Positions 32,449 through 40,752 of a DNA stretch of 52,276 nucleotides are shown one piece after another; position 1 is the stretch's first letter, and each line of letters starts with the position of its first letter. Below the pieces are notes generated by a model. The model saw only the letters and a list, made by a program, of their open reading frames with translations. It did no database searches and was not told the origin of the DNA. This stretch comes from Pseudonocardia lacus (GTDB taxonomy: Bacteria > Actinomycetota > Actinomycetes > Mycobacteriales > Pseudonocardiaceae): positions 1 to 52,276 of the forward strand of contig NZ_JAHDTH010000032.1 of assembly GCF_018531445.1 (NCBI RefSeq), in the 5' to 3' direction. Made by a program: the position numbers and the translations under genes.

Positions 32449-33682
32449 GCGCGGCGAGCCGGTCCCGCAGGTGGGCGCGGTGCGCGGCGTTCTGCGGCAG
32501 CCGCAGGGCTGCCGCGTAGGCCGCGGCGGCCTCCTCGTCGCGGCCCAGCCGGGCCAGCAGTTCGGCGCGGGCGGCGTGCGCGGCCGGGTAGTCGTCCAGC
32601 CCGGACACCGCGTCCAGCTCGGCCAGCCCCGCCCCGGGCCCGTGCAGCTCGGCCACCGCGACGGCCCGGTTCAGCCGCACGACCGGGGTGTCCTGCACCG
32701 TCAGCAGCACCTCGTACCAGGACAGCACGGCCGCCCAGTCGGTCTCGGGCCAGCTCGGGGCCAGCGCGTGGCAGGCGGCGATGGCGGCCTGCACGACGTA
32801 GGGGTCGGGGACGTCGGGGGAGCGGCGCAGGCCCTCGCCGACCAGGACGACGCCCTCGGTGATGAGGGCGCGGTCCCAGCGGGAGCGGTCCTGGTCGGGC
32901 AGCAGGACCGGACGGCCGTCCGCCTGGTGGCGGGCCGCGCGGCGGGAGTCCTGCAGCAGTTCCAGCGCCAGCAGGCCGAGCACCGAGGCCTCGCCCGGCA
33001 TCAGCTCGGCCAGCAGGCGGGTCAGCCGCACGGCCTCCCCGACCAGTGCCGGGCGGACCGGGGCGTCGCCGTGCGAGGCCGAGTAGCCCTCGTTGAACAG
33101 CAGGTACACGGTCGCCAGCACGCCGCGCAGGCGTTCGGGCAGCTCGTGGTCGTCGGGCACCCGGTACGGGATCCGGGCCCGGGCGATCTTCTGCTTGGCC
33201 CGGGTCAGCCGCTTGGTCATGGTCGACTCGGAGACCAGCAGCGCCCGCCCGACCTCGGCCGCGGACAGCCCGCACAGGGTGCGCAGCGCCAGTGCCACCT
33301 GGCTGGGCACGTCGAGCGCGGGGTGGCAGCAGGTGAAGACGAGCCGCAGCAGGTCGTCGCGCACCGCGGGCTCGTCGGGCTCCTCGGCGGGCGGGTCGAG
33401 CAGGGCCACGGCGTCGGCCTCCTTCCCGCCGCGGGCCGCTTCCCGACGGGCGAGGTCGATCGCCCGGCGGCGCGCGGTCAGCGTGAGCCAGGCCCGGGGC
33501 TCGGACGGGACACCGTCGCGCGGCCAGGTCGCGAGCGCCCGCTCGGTGGCGTCCTGGACGGCGTCCTCGGCGAGCTGCAGGTCGCCGGTGACCCGCACGA
33601 GGGTCGCCAGCACGCGCCGGCCCTCGTCGCGCACGAGGCGGACGAGGGCGGCGCGCGCCGGCTGCGGATCGGGCGTGCTCAC
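32402..33682 (-). CDS. ECF-type RNA polymerase sigma factor with C-terminal extension (ECF42-like)
   Basis: A 426-residue sigma factor. Region 2 reads LVRVTGDLQLAEDAVQDATE and PRAWLTLTARRRAIDLARR; region 4 is LCGLSAAEVGRALLVSESTM with TKRLTRAKQKI. The long C-terminal half (DUF6596-type, IPYRVPDDHELPERLRGVLA, LLFNEGYSAS) with helical repeats toward the end is diagnostic of the ECF42 group, which has no anti-sigma factor but is encoded with DGPF/YCII proteins. That partner is the next gene upstream, and its stop overlaps this GTG start as GTGA. The 3' end overlaps the MFS gene. Confidence 0.88.
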   Translation of the reverse strand: MSTPDPQPARAALVRLVRDEGRRVLATLVRVTGDLQLAEDAVQDATERALATWPRDGVPSEPRAWLTLTARRRAIDLARREAARGGKEADAVALLDPPAEEPDEPAVRDDLLRLVFTCCHPALDVPSQVALALRTLCGLSAAEVGRALLVSESTMTKRLTRAKQKIARARIPYRVPDDHELPERLRGVLATVYLLFNEGYSASHGDAPVRPALVGEAVRLTRLLAELMPGEASVLGLLALELLQDSRRAARHQADGRPVLLPDQDRSRWDRALITEGVVLVGEGLRRSPDVPDPYVVQAAIAACHALAPSWPETDWAAVLSWYEVLLTVQDTPVVRLNRAVAVAELHGPGAGLAELDAVSGLDDYPAAHAARAELLARLGRDEEAAAAYAAALRLPQNAAHRAHLRDRLAALTERRPDRADRRRAR

Positions 33683-34029
33683 CCGCCGAACTGGATGATC
33701 GGGCGCACCTCGACGCCGCCGTCCCACGCCCCCGGGATCTGCGCGGCGACCTTGATCGCCTCGTCCAGGTCGGCGCACTCGAGCAGGTAGAACCCGGAGA
33801 GCACCTCCTTGGTCTCGGCGAACGGGCCGTCGGTGGTGACGATGTCGCCGCCCTTGCCGCCGCGGACCCGGACGGTGGTGGCGGTGCCGGTGGGGTAGAG
33901 CGCCGCGCCGCCGCGGATCACCGCGGCGGCGGCCTCGCCGAACTCCGTGTAGTCGGCCATGACCGCCTCCTGCTCGGGGGCGGTCCAGTCGAGGTCGGAG
34001 GAGTAGATGATGGCGGCGTAGGTGGGCAT
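33679..34029 (-). CDS. YCII-related DGPF-domain protein
   Basis: A 116-residue protein named for its TTDGPFAETKEVLSGFYLLE motif. The rest (PTYAAIIYSSDLDWTAPEQE, LYPTGTATTVRV) fits the family. These proteins are the regular partners and targets of ECF42 sigma factors, and the sigma gene follows with a 4-base overlap. AAGGAG precedes the ATG at 34029. A TAGGGT box (34078-34073, minus strand) is a candidate -10. The biochemical function of DGPF proteins is not established. Confidence 0.9.
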   Translation of the reverse strand: MPTYAAIIYSSDLDWTAPEQEAVMADYTEFGEAAAAVIRGGAALYPTGTATTVRVRGGKGGDIVTTDGPFAETKEVLSGFYLLECADLDEAIKVAAQIPGAWDGGVEVRPIIQFGG

Positions 34030-34263
34030 CGGGGGCTCCTTCGGGACGTCGGCCGGTCCGATCGACCGGCTCACCCTATGAACGGTCGGACGGAGCGCGT
34101 CGGGACATCCGCGGCACGAAAAGCTGCCGGCCGGTGTTTGCCCTGTACGCCAGGCGGACACGCGACCGGACAGTGCACTCCGAGTGCGGATACCCTCCCC
34201 GTCGAACCGGGAATGCCCCGATCGGCCGACGAAATAAGTGCGTGCTCACCGTAGGAAATACGG

Positions 34264-35877
34264 GTGATCGTGACCTCCGCGGTGCGCGTCCGGACCGGCC
34301 GGGTGCTCGCGCTGGGTGCCCTGTCGAGCTTCGGTCCGCTGTCACTGGACCTCTACCTCGCCGGCCTCCCGGCCATGGCCGCCGACCTGCGGACGACCGT
34401 GTCGGCCACCCAGCTCTCCCTGTCCGTCTGCATGTTGGGGCTGGCGCTCGGGCAGTTATTCGCGGGGCCGATCACCGACCGGCTCGGCAGGCGGCGGATG
34501 CTCATCGGCGGGGTCGCGATGTTCGCCGTGACGTCCGCGCTGTGCGCGGTGGCCCCGTCGATCGAGGTCCTGCTGCCCCTGCGGCTGCTCGGCGGCCTGG
34601 GCGGCGGGGCCGGCATCGTCGTCGCCCGGTCGATGGCCCGCGACCTCTACGATGGCCCCGTGCTGGCCCGGGTGCTGGCGCAGCTGATGCTGGTCAGCGG
34701 CATGGCGCCGGTGGTCGGGCCGGTGCTGGCCGGGCAGGTGCTGCGGTTCACCGACTGGCGCGGGCTGTTCGCCGTGCTGGCCGGGATCGGCCTGCTGCTG
34801 CTGGTCACCGCGCTGACCCAGGGCGAGACGCTGCCGGTGGAGCGCCGCCGCGCGGTCGGGGCCCGCGACACCGCCCGGGTGCTGTGGAGCCTGCTGCGCG
34901 ACCGCACGTTCCTGCCCCCCACCCTCGTGCTGGGGCTCGGGCTGTGCGCGATGTTCACCTACCTCGCCATGGCCAGCTTCGTGCTGCAGCAGGTCTACGG
35001 CCTCGACCCGCAGACCTTCGCGCTGGTGTCCGCGGTCAACGCCCTGGGCATCGTGGCGTTCTCCCAGGCCAGCGTGCTCCTGGTGCCCCGCGTGGGGTCG
35101 GTGAACCTGCTCACCGCCGGCGTCGGGCTGGCCTGCCTGGCGGCGGCGGCGATGGCGGTCGGGGTCGTCGTCTCCGGCTCGGTCGTCGCGCTGCTGGTGC
35201 CGCTGTTCGTGCTCGTCGGCTGCACCGGCCTGATCGGTCCCAACGCGACCGCGCTCGCCCTCGACCGGCACGGCGACCTCGCCGGCAGCGCCTCGGCGCT
35301 GCTGGGCCTGTCGCACTTCGGGTTCGCCGCCGTCGTGCCCCCGCTGGCCTCGCTGAACGGCGTGTCGCCGCTGGTCATGGCGATCACCGCGGTGGGGACT
35401 ACGGCGACCGCCGCCACCGTGCACCTGCTGGCCGTGCGCCCGCGGGCCGCGGCCGCGTCCCCGCAGGTGCTCGGCCGGGCCGCGGTGGACCCGTGGGGTG
35501 GCCCGGTCGCGGCCGTCCCGGCGCCCAGCACCTGGCGCGAGCCGGTCCCGGAGGCCGTCCCGGACCCGGCGGACTTCGACTACCAGCCGCACGCGCGCTG
35601 GCGGCGCCTCGAATGGGCCCCCGTCGTCGACGCCCGGCCCGACGGCGCGACCGGGACGGGCTGGCTGCAGCCCGTCGGCCGGGCCAGCCGCACGGCCCAC
35701 GAACTCGCCGCGGAGCGGCAGCGCGAAGAGCACCTGCGCAGGCTCCGGTGGGAGCTGGACCGCCGCCGCGAGTGGCAGCGGATCGCCGAGCACGCCCGGC
35801 AGGCCCGGATCGCCATCGAGGAGACCGAGCGGCTCGCCGCCGCCGACACCGACCCGACCGGACGATCGGCGCGCTGA
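34264..35877 (+). CDS. Bcr/CflA-type MFS transporter with long cytoplasmic tail
   Basis: A 537-residue protein whose first 395 residues closely match the transporter at 31249: SSFGPLSLDLYLAGLPAMAA, GPITDRLGRRRMLIGG, RSMARDLYDGPVLARVLA. It then continues with about 140 extra residues not found in the paralogue: a Pro/Ala-rich linker and an Arg/Glu-rich segment (AHELAAERQREEHLRRLRWE, RRREWQRIAEHARQARIAIE) likely to form a coiled coil in the cytoplasm. The GTG start is the first in frame before helix 1. It is divergent from the ECF42/DGPF operon. Confidence 0.87.
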   Translation: MIVTSAVRVRTGRVLALGALSSFGPLSLDLYLAGLPAMAADLRTTVSATQLSLSVCMLGLALGQLFAGPITDRLGRRRMLIGGVAMFAVTSALCAVAPSIEVLLPLRLLGGLGGGAGIVVARSMARDLYDGPVLARVLAQLMLVSGMAPVVGPVLAGQVLRFTDWRGLFAVLAGIGLLLLVTALTQGETLPVERRRAVGARDTARVLWSLLRDRTFLPPTLVLGLGLCAMFTYLAMASFVLQQVYGLDPQTFALVSAVNALGIVAFSQASVLLVPRVGSVNLLTAGVGLACLAAAAMAVGVVVSGSVVALLVPLFVLVGCTGLIGPNATALALDRHGDLAGSASALLGLSHFGFAAVVPPLASLNGVSPLVMAITAVGTTATAATVHLLAVRPRAAAASPQVLGRAAVDPWGGPVAAVPAPSTWREPVPEAVPDPADFDYQPHARWRRLEWAPVVDARPDGATGTGWLQPVGRASRTAHELAAERQREEHLRRLRWELDRRREWQRIAEHARQARIAIEETERLAAADTDPTGRSAR

Positions 35878-35931
35878 GCGCCGGGCAGCCGCCGGCCCGC
35901 GCCGGCGTTGCTGCGGACGTACGATCCCGGC

Positions 35932-37353
35932 GTGGACGCCCCGGCCAGGCACGCGCACACGGTCCTCGCCGACGCCGACGGCGAGGCCTACATGTCGTTG
36001 CGGCGCCGGCCCGTGGAGCGCTCGGAGCGCTACGCGATCGGCAAGAACCTGCGCCGGCGCGTGCCGCGCTCGTCGCTGGCCGAGTGGGAGCCGCCGCGCG
36101 GGCGGCCCGACCCCGTCCAGCAGATCATCGACAACCACGTGGGCCGGCTCGACCGGCTCGTCCCGATCCGGGTCGGGCGGATGATCGCCTCGCCCTACGG
36201 GTTCCTGCGCGGCTCGGCCGTGGTGATGGCCGAGGACGTGGCCCACCTGCCGGCCACCGGGATCACCCCGGTCGTCTGCGGCGACTCCCACCTGGGCAAC
36301 TTCGGCTTCTACGCCTCGCCGGAGCGCGACCTCGTGATGGACCTCAACGACTTCGACGAGGCCCACCCCGGGGGCTGGGAGTGGGACCTGCGCCGGCTGG
36401 TGGCCAGCATCTGGGTCGCCGGCCGGCACAACGGCGCCGCGGAGGACGGCTGCCGGGCCGCCGTGGCCGCGTGCGTGGCGGCGTACCGCGACGAGGTCCG
36501 CTACCTCGCGGAGCAGCCGCTGCTGTCGCGCTCCTACCAGCGCCTCGACGTCGACCGCCTGCAGGAGGACACCCCGAAGGGCTCCCTGCGCCACGCCGTG
36601 CAGAAGGCCGCCCGCCGGGCCCGCAGGCGCACCAGCGACCGGGCGCTGCCGCGGTTCACCGAGCAGGTCGGCGAGGTGCGCCGGATCGTCGAGGAGCCCC
36701 CGCTGATCACCCGGGTGACCGGAGCCGAGGCCGAGCTGATGGCGGTCGCGCTCGACGAGTACCTGCTCACGCTGGCCCCGCACTGGCGGCGCATGCTCGG
36801 CGGCTACACGCTCGTCGACATCGCGCACAAGGTCGTCGGGGTGGGCAGCGTGGGGCTGCGCGCGTACGTGGTGCTGCTGGAGGGCTCCTCGCCGGAGGAC
36901 GTGGTGTTCCTGCAGCTGAAGCAGGCCCGCCGGTCGGTGCTCGCCCGCTACGTGCACGGCGAGTCCGCCTGGCACGCCCACCAGGGCCAGCGGGTGGTGG
37001 AGTACCAGCAGGCGCTGCAGACCGTCAGCGACCCGCTGCTGGGTTGGACGACCGTGGACGGCCGCCAGTACTACGTGCGCCAGTTCCGCAACATGAAGGG
37101 CACGGTGCCGCTGGACGCCATCGACGCCGGCTCCCTCGCCGACTACGCCGGGGTGGTGGGCCACCTGCTGGCCAAGGGCCACGCCCGTACCAGCGGGGCG
37201 TCGATGATCGCCGGCTACGTCGGCGGTTCCCCGAAGCTGGACGAGGCGCTGTGCGCGTTCGCCCGTGCCTACGCCGACCAGACCGAGGCCGACCACGCGG
37301 CGCTGGTGGCGGCCGTCGACCGCGGCCTGCTCCCCGTCGAGCGGGGGGTGTAG
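35932..37353 (+). CDS. DUF2252 domain protein
   Basis: A 473-residue protein of the DUF2252 family, whose fold resembles aminoglycoside phosphotransferase-like kinases. The kinase-like residues are in VVCGDSHLGNFGFYASPE and DLVMDLNDFDEAHPGGWEWD; other landmarks are RYAIGKNLRRRVPRSSLAEW and YYVRQFRNMKG. No substrate is known. The GTG at 35932 lies 6 nt after TACGAT (35920-35925) with no ribosome site, pointing to a leaderless mRNA. The frame is open 8 codons further up but that part overlaps the promoter. Confidence 0.88.
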   Translation: MDAPARHAHTVLADADGEAYMSLRRRPVERSERYAIGKNLRRRVPRSSLAEWEPPRGRPDPVQQIIDNHVGRLDRLVPIRVGRMIASPYGFLRGSAVVMAEDVAHLPATGITPVVCGDSHLGNFGFYASPERDLVMDLNDFDEAHPGGWEWDLRRLVASIWVAGRHNGAAEDGCRAAVAACVAAYRDEVRYLAEQPLLSRSYQRLDVDRLQEDTPKGSLRHAVQKAARRARRRTSDRALPRFTEQVGEVRRIVEEPPLITRVTGAEAELMAVALDEYLLTLAPHWRRMLGGYTLVDIAHKVVGVGSVGLRAYVVLLEGSSPEDVVFLQLKQARRSVLARYVHGESAWHAHQGQRVVEYQQALQTVSDPLLGWTTVDGRQYYVRQFRNMKGTVPLDAIDAGSLADYAGVVGHLLAKGHARTSGASMIAGYVGGSPKLDEALCAFARAYADQTEADHAALVAAVDRGLLPVERGV

Positions 37354-37385
37354 GCCCGCGACGGGGGACCGCGGCTACGACTCGG

Positions 37386-37730
37386 CTACGACTCGGCGGG
37401 CTTGCGCGCGGGCGGGCCGCCCGCGGAACGCTGCCGGCGCAGCGTGCGCAGCCGCGGCAGCACCAGCACGAGTCCGGTCAGCGCGATCGACCCCGCGACC
37501 GCCGCCGCTCCGGCCACGCCGCCGATGAAGGCCGCCGCCAGCAGCAGCGCGCAGGCCACGGCCGCGTAGACCGCCAGCGCCGCCTTGGGCAGCGGCTCGG
37601 CCGTCGACCCGCCGATGGAGAACCGCCGGATCAGCTCGGGATCGTCCTCGGTCAACCGGCGTTCGAGCTCGGCGAGCTGCTTGCGCTCGGCGTTCGTGAG
37701 GCGGCGGTCCGACGGCAGGTCTGGGAACAT
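37386..37730 (-). CDS. DUF3040 membrane protein
   Basis: A 114-residue actinobacterial protein. The N-terminal segment LTNAERKQLAELERRLTEDD is the DUF3040 signature, and PELIRRFS follows. Two hydrophobic helices come next (ALAVYAAVACALLLAAAFIG, AAAVAGSIALTGLVLVLP), then a basic tail. The ATG at 37730 has no clear ribosome site. Function unknown. It is divergent from the hydrolase gene at 37803. Confidence 0.85.
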   Translation of the reverse strand: MFPDLPSDRRLTNAERKQLAELERRLTEDDPELIRRFSIGGSTAEPLPKAALAVYAAVACALLLAAAFIGGVAGAAAVAGSIALTGLVLVLPRLRTLRRQRSAGGPPARKPAES

Positions 37731-37802
37731 GTCAGGGAGTACCCCGGAATCGTCCGGGTCATGGGACGAGTTTCGGGAGATCACCAGGTGAGAGCGGGGA
37801 AC

Positions 37803-38555
37803 ATGACGGCGTCCGCCCGGGTGCTCGGGCGGGCGCTCTACCGCGAGTTCGGTCCGGTCCTCGGCATCGGGCGCGGCCGCCTGCGCCGGCACCCGGTGTG
37901 GACCTCGCCGACGCCCGACGGCGACGGCGTCGGCGTGGTCGTGGTGCCCGGGTTCGGGGGCACGGACCCGAGCATGGCACTGCTGCGGCGATGGCTGCGC
38001 GGGCGCGGCTACCGGCCCACCGGCGCCAGCCTGTGGTTCAACCTCGGCTGCACCGGCGACCTCGTCGACCGGTTGGAGCGGCGCGTCGTCGAGCACGCGA
38101 GGGCCACCGGCGGGCCGGTCGTCCTGCTCGGGCACAGCCGTGGCGGCTGGCTGGGCCGGCTCGTCGCCGTGCGCCGCCCCGAGCTCGTGCGCGGGCTCGT
38201 CATGCTGGGCAGCCCCGTCCTGGACCCGCTCGACGCCCGCGGTCTCGCCCCGCTGCTGCTGCGGCTGCTGGTCCGGCTGTCCGCGGTCGGGCTGCCGGGC
38301 CTGCTCGACCGCGAGTGCATCGACGGCGCCTGCCGCGACGTCACCGTGCGGGGGCTGTCCGCGCCGCTGGAGGTCCCGGCGGTGGCGATCTTCTCCCGCG
38401 AGGACGGCGTGGTCGGGTGGGAGTCGTGCCGCGACCCGGCGGCCGAGTGGGTCGAGGTGCGCAGCAGCCACACGGGGATGGGCATCGACCCGGAGCTCTA
38501 CGAGCACCTGGTGCCGCGGCTGCGGGCGTGGGTGCGGCGGATCGCCGCCGCCTGA
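37803..38555 (+). CDS. Alpha/beta hydrolase (lipase/esterase-like)
   Basis: A 250-residue hydrolase. The oxyanion region is VVVVPGFGGTDPSMA, the nucleophile elbow GHSRGGWLGR, the acid is probably the Asp in FSREDGVVGWE, and the His is in SSHTGMGIDPELYEHLV. The closest type is the PGAP1/lipase-like group that acts on lipid esters. Two Cys residues (ECIDGACRD) may form a disulphide. GGGGA precedes the ATG. No signal peptide is evident, so it is probably cytoplasmic. Confidence 0.85.
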   Translation: MTASARVLGRALYREFGPVLGIGRGRLRRHPVWTSPTPDGDGVGVVVVPGFGGTDPSMALLRRWLRGRGYRPTGASLWFNLGCTGDLVDRLERRVVEHARATGGPVVLLGHSRGGWLGRLVAVRRPELVRGLVMLGSPVLDPLDARGLAPLLLRLLVRLSAVGLPGLLDRECIDGACRDVTVRGLSAPLEVPAVAIFSREDGVVGWESCRDPAAEWVEVRSSHTGMGIDPELYEHLVPRLRAWVRRIAAA

Positions 38556-38571
38556 CCGGTAGCGCTACCGG
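38556..38571. terminator. 16-bp palindrome between convergent genes
   Basis: CCGGTAGCGCTACCGG is a perfect palindrome starting at the base after the hydrolase stop and ending 8 bases before the stop of the convergent repeat-protein gene. It can form a short hairpin on either transcript. Confidence 0.5.
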
Positions 38572-38578
38572 GGTCGGG

Positions 38579-40081
38579 TCAGCGGCCCCGATCCCCGCGG
38601 TCGGAGTCGCCGCGGTCCTTCCCGCTGTCGCCCCCGCTGTCTCCGTCGTGACGGTCGGAGCCGCTGCGGTCGTTCTTGCTGTCGCTGCCGTCGTGGTCGG
38701 AGCCGGCGCGGTCCTTCTTGTCGTCGCCGTCCTTCCCGCTGTCGCCGTCCTGCTTGCTGTCGCCGTCCTGCTTGCTGTCGCTGTCGTGGCGGTCGGAGTC
38801 GGCGCGGTCCTGCTTGCTGTCGCCGTCGTCGTGGTCGGAGTCGGCGCGGTCCTCGTCGCTGTCGCGGTCCTTCTCGGCGCCGCGATCGTGCTCGTCGCCG
38901 CCACTGTCGCCGCCACTGGCGCGGTCGGAGGCACTGCCCTCGTCGCGAGACCCGCTCTCGTCAGCGGCGCGCTCCTCCTCGCCGGAGTCCTCCTCCGACG
39001 AACTCCCGCCGTCGTGGTCGTCGAACCACTGGTCGCTCGTCCAGGACGCCTGCGGGGAGCCGGCCTCGAACCAGTCGTCGCTGGCCCAGCCGCTGTCGTC
39101 GGGCTCGACCCGGTCGGCCTTCCCGGGCTCGAACCACTGCTCGGCGGCCCACCGGGACGCCCCGAACCGGTCGAGCGCCCGGTGATCGTCGCGCGCGTCG
39201 GCTCCGCGGTCGCCGCGGGAGGGGCGGTCGTCGTCGTGGACGGGCGGAGCGGGCCGCTCGGCGGGCCGGGGCGCCGCGGGCTGGTCGCGCGCCTCGGTGG
39301 CCCGGCCGTGCGCCGAGGAGCGCTCGAACCAGTCGGGGACGTGCGCGGCGCTGTCGCTGTCGTGGCCGTTGCCGTTGTGCTGGCGGTCGTCGTCGCTGTG
39401 CCGGTTGTCGCCGGTGTGGCCGTCGTGGTGGTCGCCGTTCGACCCGTTGCCGTGCTCGGCGCGCGCCTGGGGCTCGTGGCCGGTGTCGTGCGACCGGCCG
39501 GGCGCGTCCTCGGTGCCGTGCGCGGGGGCGGCGACGAGCCGATCGGCCGGCTGCGCGGGGGCGGGGACCATGGCCAGCGCGCTGCCCCGGCCGGGCACCA
39601 GCGGGTTGTCGAACTCGAACGGCAGGCCGGGGATCGTGGCCGCCTCGGCCAGCGCCGCCTCGGCGGCCGGCGGCAGGCCCAGGCGCGTGCCGGCGGCGAG
39701 CGGGGGCTGTTGCTTGTGCGGGCGGTCGAGGCGGGTGCCGGAGCCGTCCGTGTCGGCGTCGACGGGCTGGGCGGGCACCGGGGACGTGGTCGTCGGTTGC
39801 GGCTCGGGTGTCTCGACCGGAGCGGCGCCGGTGCCGGCGAGGGGCTGCAGTGCCGCCGTGTACGCGACCGAGCCGGTGGCGACGGCGACCATGCCGGCGG
39901 CGAGCGTGGTGGTCAGCGCGGCGCGCGGGCCGTTGTGGCGGTCGGCGCGGCGGCGGTTGCGGGCGGGCGGGGCGGCGGCCGACGAGCTGCCGCCCGCGGT
40001 CGGGACCGCGGGACCGATGAGGTCGCTGTCGCGAACGCCCGCACGGCGTCGCGGAGAGCCGCTGGCGTGCTTGCCCCCCAC
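38579..40081 (-). CDS. Exported or anchored repetitive acidic protein
   Basis: A 500-residue protein I do not recognise. A basic N-terminus (PPARNRRRADRHNG) is followed by one hydrophobic segment (RAALTTTLAAGMVAVATGSV), so it is secreted or anchored. Residues 60-230 are Pro/Ala-rich. Four copies of a WFE-type motif follow: HVPDWFERSS, WAAEQWFEPG, WASDDWFEAG, WTSDQWFDDH, the last three with a regular spacing of about 20 residues. The C-terminal 130 residues are almost only Asp, Ser, Gly, Lys and Glu with tandem units such as GDSKQD. GGGGGAGG precedes the GTG at 40081. The acidic tail could bind calcium or cell-wall polymers; this is inference. Confidence 0.7.
   Translation of the reverse strand: MGGKHASGSPRRRAGVRDSDLIGPAVPTAGGSSSAAAPPARNRRRADRHNGPRAALTTTLAAGMVAVATGSVAYTAALQPLAGTGAAPVETPEPQPTTTSPVPAQPVDADTDGSGTRLDRPHKQQPPLAAGTRLGLPPAAEAALAEAATIPGLPFEFDNPLVPGRGSALAMVPAPAQPADRLVAAPAHGTEDAPGRSHDTGHEPQARAEHGNGSNGDHHDGHTGDNRHSDDDRQHNGNGHDSDSAAHVPDWFERSSAHGRATEARDQPAAPRPAERPAPPVHDDDRPSRGDRGADARDDHRALDRFGASRWAAEQWFEPGKADRVEPDDSGWASDDWFEAGSPQASWTSDQWFDDHDGGSSSEEDSGEEERAADESGSRDEGSASDRASGGDSGGDEHDRGAEKDRDSDEDRADSDHDDGDSKQDRADSDRHDSDSKQDGDSKQDGDSGKDGDDKKDRAGSDHDGSDSKNDRSGSDRHDGDSGGDSGKDRGDSDRGDRGR
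38590..38900 (-). repeat. Tandem repeats coding the Asp/Ser/Lys tail
   Basis: An 18-base unit (CCGTCCTGCTTGCTGTCG on the plus strand) is repeated exactly at 38745-38762 and 38763-38780, with diverged copies on both sides. A longer unit containing GGTCGGAGTCGGCGCGGTCC occurs at about 38791 and 38834. All units are multiples of three bases, so copy-number change would keep the frame. Confidence 0.75.
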
Positions 40082-40369
40082 CAGACCTCCCCCTGCCGAA
40101 GCCCGACCGATCACGGGTAGTGCACATCCTGCCGGTGAACCCGGGTGGAGGGTAGACGGTGCGTGGCGGCGGCCGCGCGGCGGAACGGCGATTCGTGACG
40201 GCGCTGTTTCCGCGGCGGCGGCGGTTAGATCAGACAGCGGGTACGGCGTACGGCCGTTCAGTCGAACCAATTGCGCGAAGCGGACACGTGTTGGCGGGCA
40301 CCGACACGCGTTCGGCGGCAGCGGGAGCGGATGGCGGATTTCCGCCGTGTGCGGAGGTCGGGACGGGAG
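40082..40369. other. 288-base intergenic region upstream of the repeat-protein gene
   Basis: No gene is supported. It must hold the promoter of the repeat-protein gene. Two similar words, ACACGTGTTGGCGG (near 40286) and ACACGCGTTCGGCGG (near 40305), form an imperfect direct repeat that could be regulator sites. Confidence 0.4.
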
Positions 40370-40669
40370 TCAGGCGGGTCGGCGGTCGTCGGCGGGTCCG
40401 GTCTCCGCGGCGGGATCGGGCAGCTGCCGCGCCGGCGGGATCGCCCGTGACGAGGAGGAGGGCGTCGACCGCGCCGCGATGCGGCCGCGCGCCGTGCTCA
40501 GGTGCAGCGCCACCGCGCCGGTGATCAGCTCGGCCTCGGCGTCCCAGCGGGTCTCCCGCTCGTCGTCGGGCAGGGCCTGGTAGGAGATCAGCAGGCCCTC
40601 GAGCGCGGCGAACAGGTCGCCGACCGCGGCGGACCTGCCGGTCGGGCCGGATGCGGGCGGGCGGGTCAT
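40370..40669 (-). CDS. Hypothetical small protein (99 aa)
   Basis: A 99-residue protein I do not recognise. The central part (AVGDLFAALEGLLISYQALP, ETRWDAEAELITGAVALHLS) is helical and looks folded; the N-terminus and the last 35 residues are Ser/Pro-rich. The ATG at 40669 is preceded by CGAGGG. It follows the TetR gene on the same strand with an 83-base gap and may be the last gene of that transcript. No membrane segment. Confidence 0.55.
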   Translation of the reverse strand: MTRPPASGPTGRSAAVGDLFAALEGLLISYQALPDDERETRWDAEAELITGAVALHLSTARGRIAARSTPSSSSRAIPPARQLPDPAAETGPADDRRPA

Positions 40670-40752
40670 GCCCTCGTTGGTACCGAGGGCCGGAGTCGGG
40701 CCCAACACGGCTGCGATACGGCACCGTGAACTCACGCTGCGTGCGTCCGTGG

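Noticed and set aside
34079..34107. A TGTCCC...CGTC pair upstream of the DGPF gene as an ECF42 autoregulatory promoter
   Set aside because: The match to the motif I recall for ECF42 promoters (TGTCGA and CGWC) is partial and the spacing of about 10-13 bases is too short for a sigma factor.
34134..37802. A very long plus-strand open frame leading into the alpha/beta hydrolase
   Set aside because: It is the out-of-frame shadow of the MFS and DUF2252 genes, with Arg/Ala/Gly-rich nonsense composition. The hydrolase begins at 37803.
38579..38900. The tandem repeats as a CRISPR or minisatellite locus
   Set aside because: The units are in frame, have no unique spacers and code a consistent Asp/Ser/Lys tail, so they are coding repeats.
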